NCBI RefSeq assembly: GCF_013376415.1
Contig: NZ_WYET01000001.1
Span: forward strand, 806,001-870,000
Direction of reading: 5' to 3'
Length of the DNA stretch: 64,000 nt
Source of the DNA: Flagellimonas chongwuensis
Lineage (GTDB): Bacteria; Bacteroidota; Bacteroidia; Flavobacteriales; Flavobacteriaceae
Made by a program: the position numbers and the translations under genes. Positions 45,496-54,152 of the stretch are shown here, piece by piece. Within the stretch, counting starts at the first letter, position 1; each line of letters opens with the position of its first letter. The notes under the pieces were generated by a model. That model made no database searches. It saw only the letters and a program-made list of their open reading frames with translations, and had not been told where the DNA came from.

Positions 45496-45563
45496 AAGTT
45501 AAATGAAATATAAGGTTAAATTACCCATGAATTGACGAATGCCCCATTTGGGTTGACGGATTT
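45496..45563 (-). promoter_or_regulatory. Shared regional promoter, copy (c)
   Basis: On the minus strand: AATCCGTCAACC (distal) and CATTCGTCAATT (proximal), starts 21 bp apart, 28 bp, then TAACTT. The lipoprotein start is 50 bp downstream. Confidence 0.65.
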
Positions 45564-45590
45564 AGAAATAGCATCAAAAATTTAAAACAA

Positions 45591-47780
45591 TCACCGGTTA
45601 AACCAATAGGTAAACTTGAGCGTCAACGACCATAAATTTCCTTCAAGCGGCGATAGTTGCTCGTTGTTGTTGAATACCAAAAATAAATCGGAAGCTGGGG
45701 CATACCGCCATTGCAACCTCGAGTTGATGCCAAAATTATTGATCTGCTCATTGTATTGGAAAAGGGTGTTCCAAAACAATTTATTGGTGAAGGTGATGTC
45801 CGCTTCCGTGCCCACCAGCCAAAAATCCGTGGTATACCATGGTTCGGGCAGATCAAGATTATTGTAGCTGAGGACAGCGCCCAAACTCACGTAGGGTTGA
45901 AAACGATACCCCAGTTCCGCATTTAGGTTGGTTCGGTATCCCCCAGAAAAATAGCGGCCCAATCGGGTAGTCAGATTATAGGTGAACAAACTTTTAGGAC
46001 GCGAATTGTACGAAAGGTATACGCCGTTCCAATGGTGGCGGGTACCGGTTGCCAGTTCCTCCTTGCCCGTGTTAGTGGGGTCGAAAGGTGCCAAAAGCTG
46101 TACATATTCATTAAAAACATCGACTCCCAAGGAACTACGATCTATAAAGTTTACCGCATACCCCAAAATGGAGACATAATCTGTGGAATTCATATTAGGG
46201 TCAAAATAATAGAAACCGGTGTATTGTGGCCCATGACTCACTACGGTTTCGCTGGCTGGTAAAAACAAATGACCTACGGAACCTTCCAGTTTAACGTAGT
46301 TGGTACGGGGCACAAAACCCACTTCCGAAGTAAAATCATCGGAAATATATTCCTGCTGTACCCGCCAGTTCCATCTACGGCTGCTATATTGTAAATGGGC
46401 CCCCTGTGCAATTCCATTGTAGGAAGAGTCGGGACCGAAGGATTTCAACATAAAAACTTTTCCATTGTACTTATTGTCCGCAGAGGCCAAGTTGTATTCA
46501 AGTCCAAGGTTTCTATTGAACTTCGTGTATTGGGTCTGAAGACTATCGGCCAAGGAATTGTAATCCAGCGATTCCTTGTTAACGAACATCAAACCAATAT
46601 TGGAACGCGAGAATACCTTTTGTTGTAAAGAGAGTACGGCAAAGTTCTGGCTTGGTAGACCTGTTTCGTCCAATTTGTCGGTCTGCATGTCCATCATGCC
46701 TAGACGGAGGTTGCGGTTAAGGTTTCCACTAACCCTTGCCCCGGCAATTATGGGCACGCCCAATCCGATTCTGCGGGAAAAGAAAGGACGTATCTCATCA
46801 TATCCAAAACTGGCAAAGAGGTCAGCGTTTTCCAGAAAAAACTGACGCCTTTCGGGGAAGAAGAGCTCAAACCGGGTCAAATTGGCTACTTGACGATCGG
46901 CTTCAACCTGTGAAAAATCTGGGTTTATGGTCAAATCCAAATTTAAAGAAGAGGTGAGCCCTAATTTAACATCGCCACCCACTTTAAATTCATTCTCATA
47001 ATCGAGATTTTCGATACTCGAATTGCCAACAGTGCCCAATACGTAGGGGATAATGGAATAATTTAGCCCTTGTTTTGGGGGTGGATTGTCCCAGACCATA
47101 GTGCCGGTATAGGCCAAAGATGCCGTCGGGAACTGTCTTGGAATCGGTGTCCAGCTCGATTTTTCGTTGGTGCTCAAATCCAACCGGGAAAAGTTGACGC
47201 CCCATTCGGTCACATCTTTTTCATACCGGATGGATTTAAAGGGAATGGCCATTTCTACCACCCATTTGTCTTCATAATTTTGAACTTCCGAAACCCATTT
47301 ACTGTCCCAATTCAGGTCGATACTGCCGCCGTTGGACATGGTGCCATCCCATTGGGCACCATAGGCGTTAGCCCCAAAACTAAACCCAGTGGTCTGGTTG
47401 TTGAACGGGTCCATGAACAACAAAAAATTATCGTTGCCCCCAAAGGAAAAGTCCCTGCGGAGCGATTCCACTACATAGGTGTTACCTGGAGTCTTAAAAA
47501 AAGTAGCCAACAGATAGAGTTGTTTGTCATCGTAAGCTATTTTTACTTCGGAAGGTTGTGTGGCCTTGCGGTCGTCCATGGGCAAAACCATAAAAAAGTC
47601 GTTTGCTGGTTCTGCCTTTTGCCATGTTTCCTCGTTGTCAAGACCATCAATAGTGAAGGTTTCGGTAGTCTTGAAAAGATGAATTTTGTAATCTGCATTT
47701 TTCTTTTGGGCATGTAAAAACACACAAAAGAACATGGCTAATGCCATGAGGACGGGGGTGAGGTTGGTTCGGTTGATCAT
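45591..47780 (-). CDS. DUF5916/CBM9-like outer-membrane protein
   Basis: 729 residues from the ATG at 47780; an upstream in-frame Met (47828) adds 16 residues and would put the signal peptide at the wrong place. The signal peptide ends about VFLHAQ. Residues about 30-200 are a carbohydrate-binding family 9-like domain (TFTIDGLDNEETWQKAEPANDFF, then WGVNFSRLDLSTNEKSSWTPI), and a long strand-rich barrel (DUF5916) ends in LTLKFTYWF. The substrate is unknown. It is the only unit of the accessory block with no shared promoter copy. Confidence 0.82.
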   Translation of the reverse strand: MINRTNLTPVLMALAMFFCVFLHAQKKNADYKIHLFKTTETFTIDGLDNEETWQKAEPANDFFMVLPMDDRKATQPSEVKIAYDDKQLYLLATFFKTPGNTYVVESLRRDFSFGGNDNFLLFMDPFNNQTTGFSFGANAYGAQWDGTMSNGGSIDLNWDSKWVSEVQNYEDKWVVEMAIPFKSIRYEKDVTEWGVNFSRLDLSTNEKSSWTPIPRQFPTASLAYTGTMVWDNPPPKQGLNYSIIPYVLGTVGNSSIENLDYENEFKVGGDVKLGLTSSLNLDLTINPDFSQVEADRQVANLTRFELFFPERRQFFLENADLFASFGYDEIRPFFSRRIGLGVPIIAGARVSGNLNRNLRLGMMDMQTDKLDETGLPSQNFAVLSLQQKVFSRSNIGLMFVNKESLDYNSLADSLQTQYTKFNRNLGLEYNLASADNKYNGKVFMLKSFGPDSSYNGIAQGAHLQYSSRRWNWRVQQEYISDDFTSEVGFVPRTNYVKLEGSVGHLFLPASETVVSHGPQYTGFYYFDPNMNSTDYVSILGYAVNFIDRSSLGVDVFNEYVQLLAPFDPTNTGKEELATGTRHHWNGVYLSYNSRPKSLFTYNLTTRLGRYFSGGYRTNLNAELGYRFQPYVSLGAVLSYNNLDLPEPWYTTDFWLVGTEADITFTNKLFWNTLFQYNEQINNFGINSRLQWRYAPASDLFLVFNNNEQLSPLEGNLWSLTLKFTYWFNR

Positions 47781-47848
47781 TGTTTGTTTAGTGGAGTAAA
47801 TGTAATAATTTACTTTGTTTTTTAACAATGAATTAAAACTAGCGTGGT

Positions 47849-47944
47849 TATATTGTCAAATAATTATGTGCAATCTAAAATGATGGATTGAGGATGGAGT
47901 GGTTGGGAGTGTTTTAGGTGTTGCACTTATCGTTTGACAATATA
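47849..47944. repeat. 12-bp inverted repeat pair upstream of DUF5916 gene
   Basis: TATATTGTCAAA at 47849-47860 and its exact reverse complement TTTGACAATATA at 47933-47944, 72 bp apart. It could be the ends of a small degraded element or two opposed promoter-like sequences. Not explained by any gene. Confidence 0.5.
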
Positions 47945-48046
47945 AAATCGGTTGGGTTTTCGGAGTGCGTTCCTGTTCACCGTTGCAGAAAGTTGAAGAG
48001 AACGAGTGCTGGCAAATCACTGAACCCCAACTGTTTTATATTGTGT

Positions 48047-48060
48047 GTTGGCGGCTGGCA
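48047..48060. repeat. Cassette boundary, left
   Basis: GTTGGCGGCTGGCA. Its partner at 48989-49002, reverse-complemented, reads GTTGGCGGTAAGCA (11 of 14 matches). The two flank exactly one AT-rich gene, the pattern of a gene cassette. Confidence 0.6.
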
Positions 48061-48061
48061 T

Positions 48062-48976
48062 TTATTTATTAGTCCGTTTTGAAATATACTTTTCATATCC
48101 TAATTCACTATCAAAGCAGTTTTTTCCACGTTTATTGACAAATTTCAATTTCATCCAATCTACTAATCTCTTTGTAGTACCTTCAAATGATTTTGATTTA
48201 TCAATCGCATTACCTTTATCGAGATATTGATTGCAAAAATGTATGTAATAAAGTGTGCCATAACCAACAATTACAAATGGTGATGAAAGATGAATAATTT
48301 CAAATCTACGCCATTTGTCAGAATCTATGTAAATTCCTTTGTCATCTGAGCCTTTTATTATTTTGTCATTATCCAATTCATACGAACTAAAGAAGAAGTC
48401 TAAATATTTATGATTAATGGTAATAATCTTTATTATCTTATCAAATGAGACTTTTTCAAAACGCCTAATATTTTCGGGAAACTCAAAGAACCAGCAATAA
48501 ACATAAAGTTTAAGGTCGTTATATATAAAACTTAAAAAATCCTTTAAATCATCTCCAGTCCAATAACTATTGAATTCAGTGAATTTATATTTTATGTTTG
48601 GCTTTTCACAGAATGATATTGGATTAGAAAACAAATTATCTGTCGGTGAGTAATCTATATCAATAGAAAGAGCTTTTGTCACTTTATTACAGGACGTACA
48701 AGTTGTAAAAACAACAATTTCCCTATAATCATTTGTTCCAAATCTGGGAGTGTAATTAAATTGAACATTAAACCACTCATTTCTACAGGAACATTTTTTC
48801 TTCTTGGGATATTCATTCTGAATCAAGTCATACCAAAAGTCTATACTTTCGAGGATTAAATAATTGTCATCCTTTTTTGTTGTGAGTAATCCAACTCCAT
48901 CTTCCTTCAGAAAACGAACTTGAAATTCACTTTCACCTGACTCAGTCAATATTTTCAGTTGTTTTTCTGTTTGCAT
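48062..48976 (-). CDS. AT-rich hypothetical protein (cassette gene)
   Basis: 304 residues, with no signal peptide or membrane segment. Two Cys pairs lie in CSCRNEW and CTSCNKVT (about 100 and 133), a possible zinc site. I do not recognise the family. The base composition is visibly AT-richer than its neighbours, and the gene fills almost the whole interval between the inverted boundaries at 48047 and 48989, so it is probably horizontally acquired. The shared promoter copy (d) lies upstream but outside the cassette. Confidence 0.7.
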   Translation of the reverse strand: MQTEKQLKILTESGESEFQVRFLKEDGVGLLTTKKDDNYLILESIDFWYDLIQNEYPKKKKCSCRNEWFNVQFNYTPRFGTNDYREIVVFTTCTSCNKVTKALSIDIDYSPTDNLFSNPISFCEKPNIKYKFTEFNSYWTGDDLKDFLSFIYNDLKLYVYCWFFEFPENIRRFEKVSFDKIIKIITINHKYLDFFFSSYELDNDKIIKGSDDKGIYIDSDKWRRFEIIHLSSPFVIVGYGTLYYIHFCNQYLDKGNAIDKSKSFEGTTKRLVDWMKLKFVNKRGKNCFDSELGYEKYISKRTNK

Positions 48977-48988
48977 CGTGTCTTTTTA

Positions 48989-49002
48989 TGCTTACCGCCA
49001 AC
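48989..49002. repeat. Cassette boundary, right
   Basis: TGCTTACCGCCAAC, the inverted partner of the boundary at 48047. Confidence 0.6.
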
Positions 49003-49025
49003 GTTAAAGATATGATTCGTTTTAA

Positions 49026-49045
49026 TACTTCGGCTACGCTCAGTA
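49026..49045. repeat. REP-like palindrome, copy 1
   Basis: TACTTCGGCTACGCTCAGTA: ACT/AGT arms around the core TCGGCTACGCTC. The same core occurs in argD and downstream of proC. Confidence 0.6.
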
Positions 49046-49060
49046 CGCAGTGAATTATTT

Positions 49061-49141
49061 TGACCGATAAGTGAAGTTAGCAGATTTCCGGTTGAATCTC
49101 CAGAAGAAATTGACCAATGCCCTACTTCAATTGACGGATGC
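49061..49141 (-). promoter_or_regulatory. Shared regional promoter, copy (d)
   Basis: On the minus strand: CATCCGTCAATT (49140-49129) and CATTGGTCAATT (49119-49108), starts 21 bp apart, then 28 bp, then TAACTT (49079-49074) and the extended CACTTATCGGTC. Best-conserved copy. The AT-rich gene starts about 98 bp from the box, across a REP and the cassette boundary. Confidence 0.7.
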
Positions 49142-49240
49142 TCTAATTTGCCATATTTTTAGACAAAAGATTAATTGGTTGATGTGTTTAAGAAGATTTT
49201 TAGCAATAAGCATCTATATCAATCTTGCGGAGTACGCAAT

Positions 49241-52200
49241 TTATTTGATTGCCTTTTCCAAATATGTTTTGGCCTTTTTGATCATTGCTTTGGCAGGCTC
49301 ACCTTTTACCACAATAGATGATTCGTTCCTAAAATACTTGCTGTTTTCATCACGAAGTGCAGAAAACCAGTTGAACGAACCATCAATAATTATGTCATTG
49401 TCGATTATAATTGTTTTGCTATGGATGCCATTTACCAATTTCAATTTCGCTCCACTTTGCATAATTATCTCACGGCCTTTCTGGGCTACAGGTTTTAGCT
49501 GATTATTTTGTAGGTCAAGTGTTGAGTCCGTAATTATGGTAACCTTTATCCCTTTATTGACGGTATTGCTTAGTTGTTCCTTTACAGAATCGATTTTAAT
49601 TGAGGTCAATTTTCTTTTGTCATTGTTATCAAAGCACTTGATTGTATCACATTCTATCGCATTCGAAGAAATGAACGGGGAAACAATAATCAGTTCAGAT
49701 TTTGCAATTTCGAATGCACGGTTAAGTGTGCCAACATGCGTTTTTAAGTCAGCGACGCGAATTACATCGTGATTTGTTTCTGTAGTATCAAAAACAATCT
49801 TGTTGGACAACTCACAATTTTCATCTTCTTGTAGCCATTGTTTTAAACGGCCCAACGGATTGTTCTTTGTTGCATCAATGGCGTTTAGATTGCCAAAAAC
49901 AAGAAAACTTGATTTTGCTCTCGAAACGGCTACATTGAGCATATTTAGATTGTCGGCAAAGAATGTACTGTCGCCTGGTGTAAGTACAGTTGAAAAAATA
50001 ACAATATCGATTTCAGCACCTTGCAATGCGTGAACCGTACCAGATATCAACTTTTGATATGCTTTTTTATCAACCTTTAAGAGCTCACTTTTAATAAGGG
50101 ACGCTTGGGATTTATAGGGAGTAACTATGGCAAGTATTTCTGCAATAGGTTTATTGCCAAAAGAATTTTCAAGTTCCGCTCTCTTGCTTTCAATCCATTT
50201 GGAAATGGTAATGGCATCTTGATGGTTCTGTCTACTATTTCCCACCTTATCACTTGTGCTTTCAATGTGCATAAATCCTTTTAAAGGAAGGTCTATGTCC
50301 ACCTTTCTTTTATTCCCTTTGGTCAGGATCAGTTTGTTGTGATATACATTTTTGTTTGAATAGGAAATAATCTTGTCCGGGCATCTCCTATGTTCTTTTA
50401 AAAGTGTACCTCCGAGTTCACCATCTTTCACAAAACAGGAACGTTGGGCCATTTTCATTAAGCTACCGGACGAACATAGTAACCCTGAATCCTTATAGTT
50501 ATTGATTGCATCATCGGAAGCATCCTTGGCCAGGATATTGTTCATTTTAAGATTGACAATATCGAGTTTTTCCTCCACGGACCAAACAGGTTCTATCTGA
50601 AATACATCACCTACAACAATTGCTTTTTTTGCCAAGGAAAATGAAGGTATTGAAATATCTGGAGCAACTTGTCCAGCTTCATCAACAATGATCAGGTCGA
50701 ACAAATCGTAATAGGCTTGTTCACCTTCGGCATTATCGTAAAAGGTACTAAACCTAGGAATTGAATGAAAGGTGGAGATATAAATGGGTGTTGCCCCCGC
50801 AAACCGCTGTAGTTTTTCTTTATAACCAATCTTGCCCCGCTCCTTATCCTTGCTGTTTTTTTGGAGCTTGGCCTCAAGGTTCAGTAAATATTCAGCTTCT
50901 CTAAAATGTATGGCATACCAAAAAGCTTCATAACGGAACGAAATATCCATTCTAACCTGCATATCCTCCAACGGTTGTAAATTTTGATATTCTTTGCCGG
51001 TCATGGACTGAAGTTTGGTGAATTGGTCACCATAATTGTTGTTCCAGTCATTAATGCAGGATTGATAATTGGAAGTAAACTCCTCAACCTTGTTTTTAGA
51101 GTCAATGGCATGGGTCAACTCTATGTCCAGTTGTTTGGCCGAGTTGGTCTTTGAAATAATTTTCTCGTTGAGCAAATGAATCAAAGCACTGTAGCTGCTG
51201 TAGTCCGAAACTTCCTTCAAGTCAATATGTAACAGTGTTCTTTGAAATAGTGAAGCCCTTCGCTCCTTAAATTTTGGAAGAAAGGAAAATGCTTTTTGGA
51301 TAAATGGTTGTTGTTTTTCTACTTGTATCAGATTCTTTTCTGCATCCGAAATTTGTTGAATTTCAGCGTTGCAATTCTCAACCTTGGTTTGAATAGAGGA
51401 AACAAGTTCTTTTAAATCATCAAGATTGGAACATCCACTTTTTTCTAAAAGCAGACCTATGTTTTCATAGTTTTCAGCAATTTCAAGATGCTCCCTAATG
51501 TGATTGACTTTTGATTGAACTATATTGAATAATTGATGTTTGCATTCTTCAATATCCTTGCTTTTTTCAATATATGCTTCGAACTCATTTAGAAAGAACT
51601 CTTTTTTATCATCAACCGGGTCACTTTCAAAATCATTTATAAAACCGTTTCCAAATTCAGAAGTACAGGTCTGATACTTTTTGTTTTCATTGGTGGATAG
51701 GTATAGCCCTAAAGAGGATAAACCAGGTAACCAACGTTGGGTCAATTTATCCTTTGAGTCCAGTACAAAACTGTCAAGTATATTTGTTATGGCTTGATTG
51801 TTTGCGGAACATGCGACCAGTAATTCTGGTTTTTGCTGATTTACAACAGTGGAGACCACACTATTTGCAACAACGGACTGTAAAAAGGTGGTTTTCCCAG
51901 TTCCTGGTGGGCCATTTACAGCCAAGATATTTGAATCCGTAAGAAGATTAAAACAAGCAATACTTTCTCTTTGCGATACGGATAGGGGAAACTCGCCACT
52001 CATTTGCCCAATGTGATTTTTGTTCCGAATGATCGTGGATTTATCAGGAATCGACATGCAGTCTACTTTCCCGGCATCAATTAGGCTATTGAGCAAACTG
52101 TTTTTAGGAGGTGCCTCTTCGAGTCTTTTATATAGTTTTCGGATATTTCCTGTTAGGCCGCGTAGTTCACCTTTTTGTATGAATATATGTTTTTCGTGCT

Positions 52201-52735
52201 TTGTGTTGAACTCATCAAAGTTCTTCGCTGTTACAATCGAAAAAAAAGATTCGCACTTTTTCCAGTATGCTTCCCATGAATCGTCTTTGAACTCAACTTT
52301 CTGTAAGGCAATATCAACATCTTTTATGGATGCGATATTACAGGAACCTTTGTAGGTAGGGGAAAGGTATTCCCTAACAAAAAACGGTCTGGATACACCC
52401 TTATTGGATTTTTGTGGCTCAAGTGTCCCATCTTTGTACATTATTGCTGGGATCCAAAAAGGATAGGCTATTTCTTCCTCCAGCTCCTTTGATCGTGCAT
52501 GCTCAAATTCTGGTTGGATTGAACAAGGGCAAATATCTACGTTTATATATGGTGTATCTCTGTTGGCCCCAGAAATTTTCCACAAGAATTTTGCGTGTTT
52601 TTGAGGTACTTGCTGTATAAAGTAGGAATCTACGGGAATCGGGTGTGTGGAAACATCAATTCTTTTTCTGTCAACATCTAACAGCGTTTTTTTCCAATAA
52701 CCCAACCAAGCTTTTATATCTGAAACCTCTACCAC
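49241..52735 (-). CDS. SF1 helicase-PLD nuclease, Mokosh type II-like
   Basis: 1164 residues. SF1/Upf1-like helicase (AAA_11/AAA_12) with Walker A GPPGTGKTTF (275-284), DEAG (685-688), VVGDVFQIEP (707-716), VHALQGAEIDIV (901-912) and NVAVSRAKSSFLVFG (934-948). A long coiled insertion separates the first two motifs (about 390-640). Residues 980-1164 form a phospholipase D-like nuclease with one HxK motif (HSK, 1105-1107; GSFN, 1119-1122). Mokosh type II is defined as one gene joining an SF1 RNA helicase with a C-terminal PLD domain, the same order. So an anti-phage role is likely; it was not tested here. The shared promoter copy (e) is 86 bp upstream. Confidence 0.85.
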   Translation of the reverse strand: MVEVSDIKAWLGYWKKTLLDVDRKRIDVSTHPIPVDSYFIQQVPQKHAKFLWKISGANRDTPYINVDICPCSIQPEFEHARSKELEEEIAYPFWIPAIMYKDGTLEPQKSNKGVSRPFFVREYLSPTYKGSCNIASIKDVDIALQKVEFKDDSWEAYWKKCESFFSIVTAKNFDEFNTKHEKHIFIQKGELRGLTGNIRKLYKRLEEAPPKNSLLNSLIDAGKVDCMSIPDKSTIIRNKNHIGQMSGEFPLSVSQRESIACFNLLTDSNILAVNGPPGTGKTTFLQSVVANSVVSTVVNQQKPELLVACSANNQAITNILDSFVLDSKDKLTQRWLPGLSSLGLYLSTNENKKYQTCTSEFGNGFINDFESDPVDDKKEFFLNEFEAYIEKSKDIEECKHQLFNIVQSKVNHIREHLEIAENYENIGLLLEKSGCSNLDDLKELVSSIQTKVENCNAEIQQISDAEKNLIQVEKQQPFIQKAFSFLPKFKERRASLFQRTLLHIDLKEVSDYSSYSALIHLLNEKIISKTNSAKQLDIELTHAIDSKNKVEEFTSNYQSCINDWNNNYGDQFTKLQSMTGKEYQNLQPLEDMQVRMDISFRYEAFWYAIHFREAEYLLNLEAKLQKNSKDKERGKIGYKEKLQRFAGATPIYISTFHSIPRFSTFYDNAEGEQAYYDLFDLIIVDEAGQVAPDISIPSFSLAKKAIVVGDVFQIEPVWSVEEKLDIVNLKMNNILAKDASDDAINNYKDSGLLCSSGSLMKMAQRSCFVKDGELGGTLLKEHRRCPDKIISYSNKNVYHNKLILTKGNKRKVDIDLPLKGFMHIESTSDKVGNSRQNHQDAITISKWIESKRAELENSFGNKPIAEILAIVTPYKSQASLIKSELLKVDKKAYQKLISGTVHALQGAEIDIVIFSTVLTPGDSTFFADNLNMLNVAVSRAKSSFLVFGNLNAIDATKNNPLGRLKQWLQEDENCELSNKIVFDTTETNHDVIRVADLKTHVGTLNRAFEIAKSELIIVSPFISSNAIECDTIKCFDNNDKRKLTSIKIDSVKEQLSNTVNKGIKVTIITDSTLDLQNNQLKPVAQKGREIIMQSGAKLKLVNGIHSKTIIIDNDIIIDGSFNWFSALRDENSKYFRNESSIVVKGEPAKAMIKKAKTYLEKAIK

Positions 52736-53076
52736 AATCCTAATTTTTAATGAATCAACCCATGGAAATGTTGAATGTTAATAGTCTATCTAGTGGGGGA
52801 TTGGAAAAAATCAAATAATGAAGTTAGTGAATATGGGCCAGAAATTCCTACATCAATTGACGAATGGCTGTTTTGAATTGATGGATTTTTGAATCCTGCT
52901 TCATTATCCAAGCCAGGGATAGCAATTTTGTCTCCTTTGAAAATCGTAAGGTCTTTCAGGGTAAAAATGAAACTAAAAAGAAAGCAGAGAGAAATTGATG
53001 CTGGTTGTATTTTCTAAAAAGGATTGAAGAGAGGAATAAGGAGGTCAACACAACCAACTTTGTTGTACACCACTTT
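52736..53076. other. Intergenic gap upstream of the helicase gene
   Basis: 341 bp without a gene. It holds the shared promoter copy (e) at 52821-52887. The rest is AT-rich; a weak ACAAC/GTTGT hairpin at about 53048-53066 may be the end signal of the gene at 53077. Nothing else is seen. Confidence 0.45.
52821..52887 (-). promoter_or_regulatory. Shared regional promoter, copy (e)
   Basis: On the minus strand: ATCCATCAATT (distal) and CATTCGTCAATT (proximal), starts 21 bp apart, then 28 bp, then TAACTT. The helicase start is 86 bp downstream. Confidence 0.68.
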
Positions 53077-53559
53077 TTATTTATTGTCCAATTTAAAAAC
53101 CCAAATACCAATAACTATAGTTAAGGAATATATTAAAGCTAAAATTGTCTGTTCAGATCCTACTATAAGAAATCCTTTATCTACAATGTAAAATGTAATC
53201 CACACGGATAAAAAGGCATAAGTGGATAATATAATTTTCTTCGATAAGTTCGAATATCTATTTTTCAGTTTCTTTTTTATCAGCCAAAAAATAACCATTG
53301 TGGGTATAGAATAAACAAAACCAACAATAATCATGGTAAGTATTATATCAAAAGAACCGTAAAAACTCAGAGTGTCACTAAAGTTTGAATCAGTTACTAT
53401 AGCTCCTAAAATTAATGCTATCAATAGTGGTGAGATGACTATTGTGAATAACCAAATTGTGATTATATATTTCATTGGCTTGTTATTCAAGTTGAAAAAT
53501 ATAGAATTCAGAACTTCTTTTACTGGTTCGTTGTCCCATTTTTGTTTCTCAGTTCCCAT
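53077..53559 (-). CDS. Small four-helix membrane protein
   Basis: 160 residues from the ATG at 53559 (one codon pair earlier, 53565, or the later Met at 53475 are alternatives). Four hydrophobic segments at about 34-56, 68-90, 105-125 and 135-155. No family recognised. The reading frame overlaps the end of the GNAT gene by about 40 bp, so the two are translationally coupled and probably share copy (f). Confidence 0.6.
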   Translation of the reverse strand: MGTEKQKWDNEPVKEVLNSIFFNLNNKPMKYIITIWLFTIVISPLLIALILGAIVTDSNFSDTLSFYGSFDIILTMIIVGFVYSIPTMVIFWLIKKKLKNRYSNLSKKIILSTYAFLSVWITFYIVDKGFLIVGSEQTILALIYSLTIVIGIWVFKLDNK

Positions 53560-54056
53560 TTCCAAATAAGCCCATCATCCGGGTCGTTGATTTCTTCAAC
53601 TTTTTCAAAACCACATTTCAGCAGCACTTTGGTTGAAGGGTTCTCAAATCCGAGGGTGTGTGCAATTATTGTTTTTACGCTACTGTTCTTAAACGCATTT
53701 TCAATAAGCCCTTTTGTCATTTCAGTTGCTAGCCCTTTATTACGGTAGGCCGGAGCGATTTCATATCCAAGCTCAACGGTTCCATCTGACGTTGGTTTTC
53801 CTTTGTAACCACCGCTTCCTATCAATCTGTTATCCTTTTTGTGAATGGGGAAATAGGTCCACCAATCTTTTTCATCTTCATTTTCCGTAAGCTTGTCAAG
53901 TGAGTATTGTAAAGCGCCAACTCCAAACTCTGTCCAATTGTCTTGTATGGTAACACCTAACTTTTGGGCAATGCTATCATTTCCTTTAATAGCTGCTTTT
54001 AAAATTTCACTGTTACACGGAATTAGTCTCAAGTGTTCTGTCTCAACTGTAGCCAT
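53520..54056 (-). CDS. GNAT family N-acetyltransferase
   Basis: 178 residues from the ATG at 54056; an upstream in-frame Met runs through the shared promoter copy (f) and is rejected. TEHLRLIPCNSEIL at the start and LGYEIAPAYRNKGLATEMTKGLIENAF (acetyl-CoA binding loop) mark a RimJ/RimL-like GNAT. The substrate is unknown. It is first of a two-gene unit with the membrane protein. Confidence 0.82.
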   Translation of the reverse strand: MATVETEHLRLIPCNSEILKAAIKGNDSIAQKLGVTIQDNWTEFGVGALQYSLDKLTENEDEKDWWTYFPIHKKDNRLIGSGGYKGKPTSDGTVELGYEIAPAYRNKGLATEMTKGLIENAFKNSSVKTIIAHTLGFENPSTKVLLKCGFEKVEEINDPDDGLIWKWELRNKNGTTNQ

Positions 54057-54079
54057 TAACTGAATTTTAGGTCTTCGCT

Positions 54080-54152
54080 GAGTTAAGTTAGAGGTTTTCC
54101 GGTCGAAACTAAGGAAGAAATTGACCAATGCCTTGTTTGAATTGACGGATGC
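54080..54152 (-). promoter_or_regulatory. Shared regional promoter, copy (f)
   Basis: On the minus strand: CATCCGTCAATT (54151-54140) and CATTGGTCAATT (54130-54119), starts 21 bp apart, then 28 bp, then TAACTT (54090-54085). The GNAT start is 29 bp from the box. The distal repeat touches the stop codon of the M1 peptidase gene. Confidence 0.7.

Noticed and set aside
47070-47717. Plus-strand frame of 215 residues
   Set aside because: It is antisense to the DUF5916 gene, whose protein is coherent from signal peptide to barrel end.
54057-54128. N-terminal extension of the GNAT protein
   Set aside because: It would translate the shared promoter copy (f); the family start fits the ATG at 54056.
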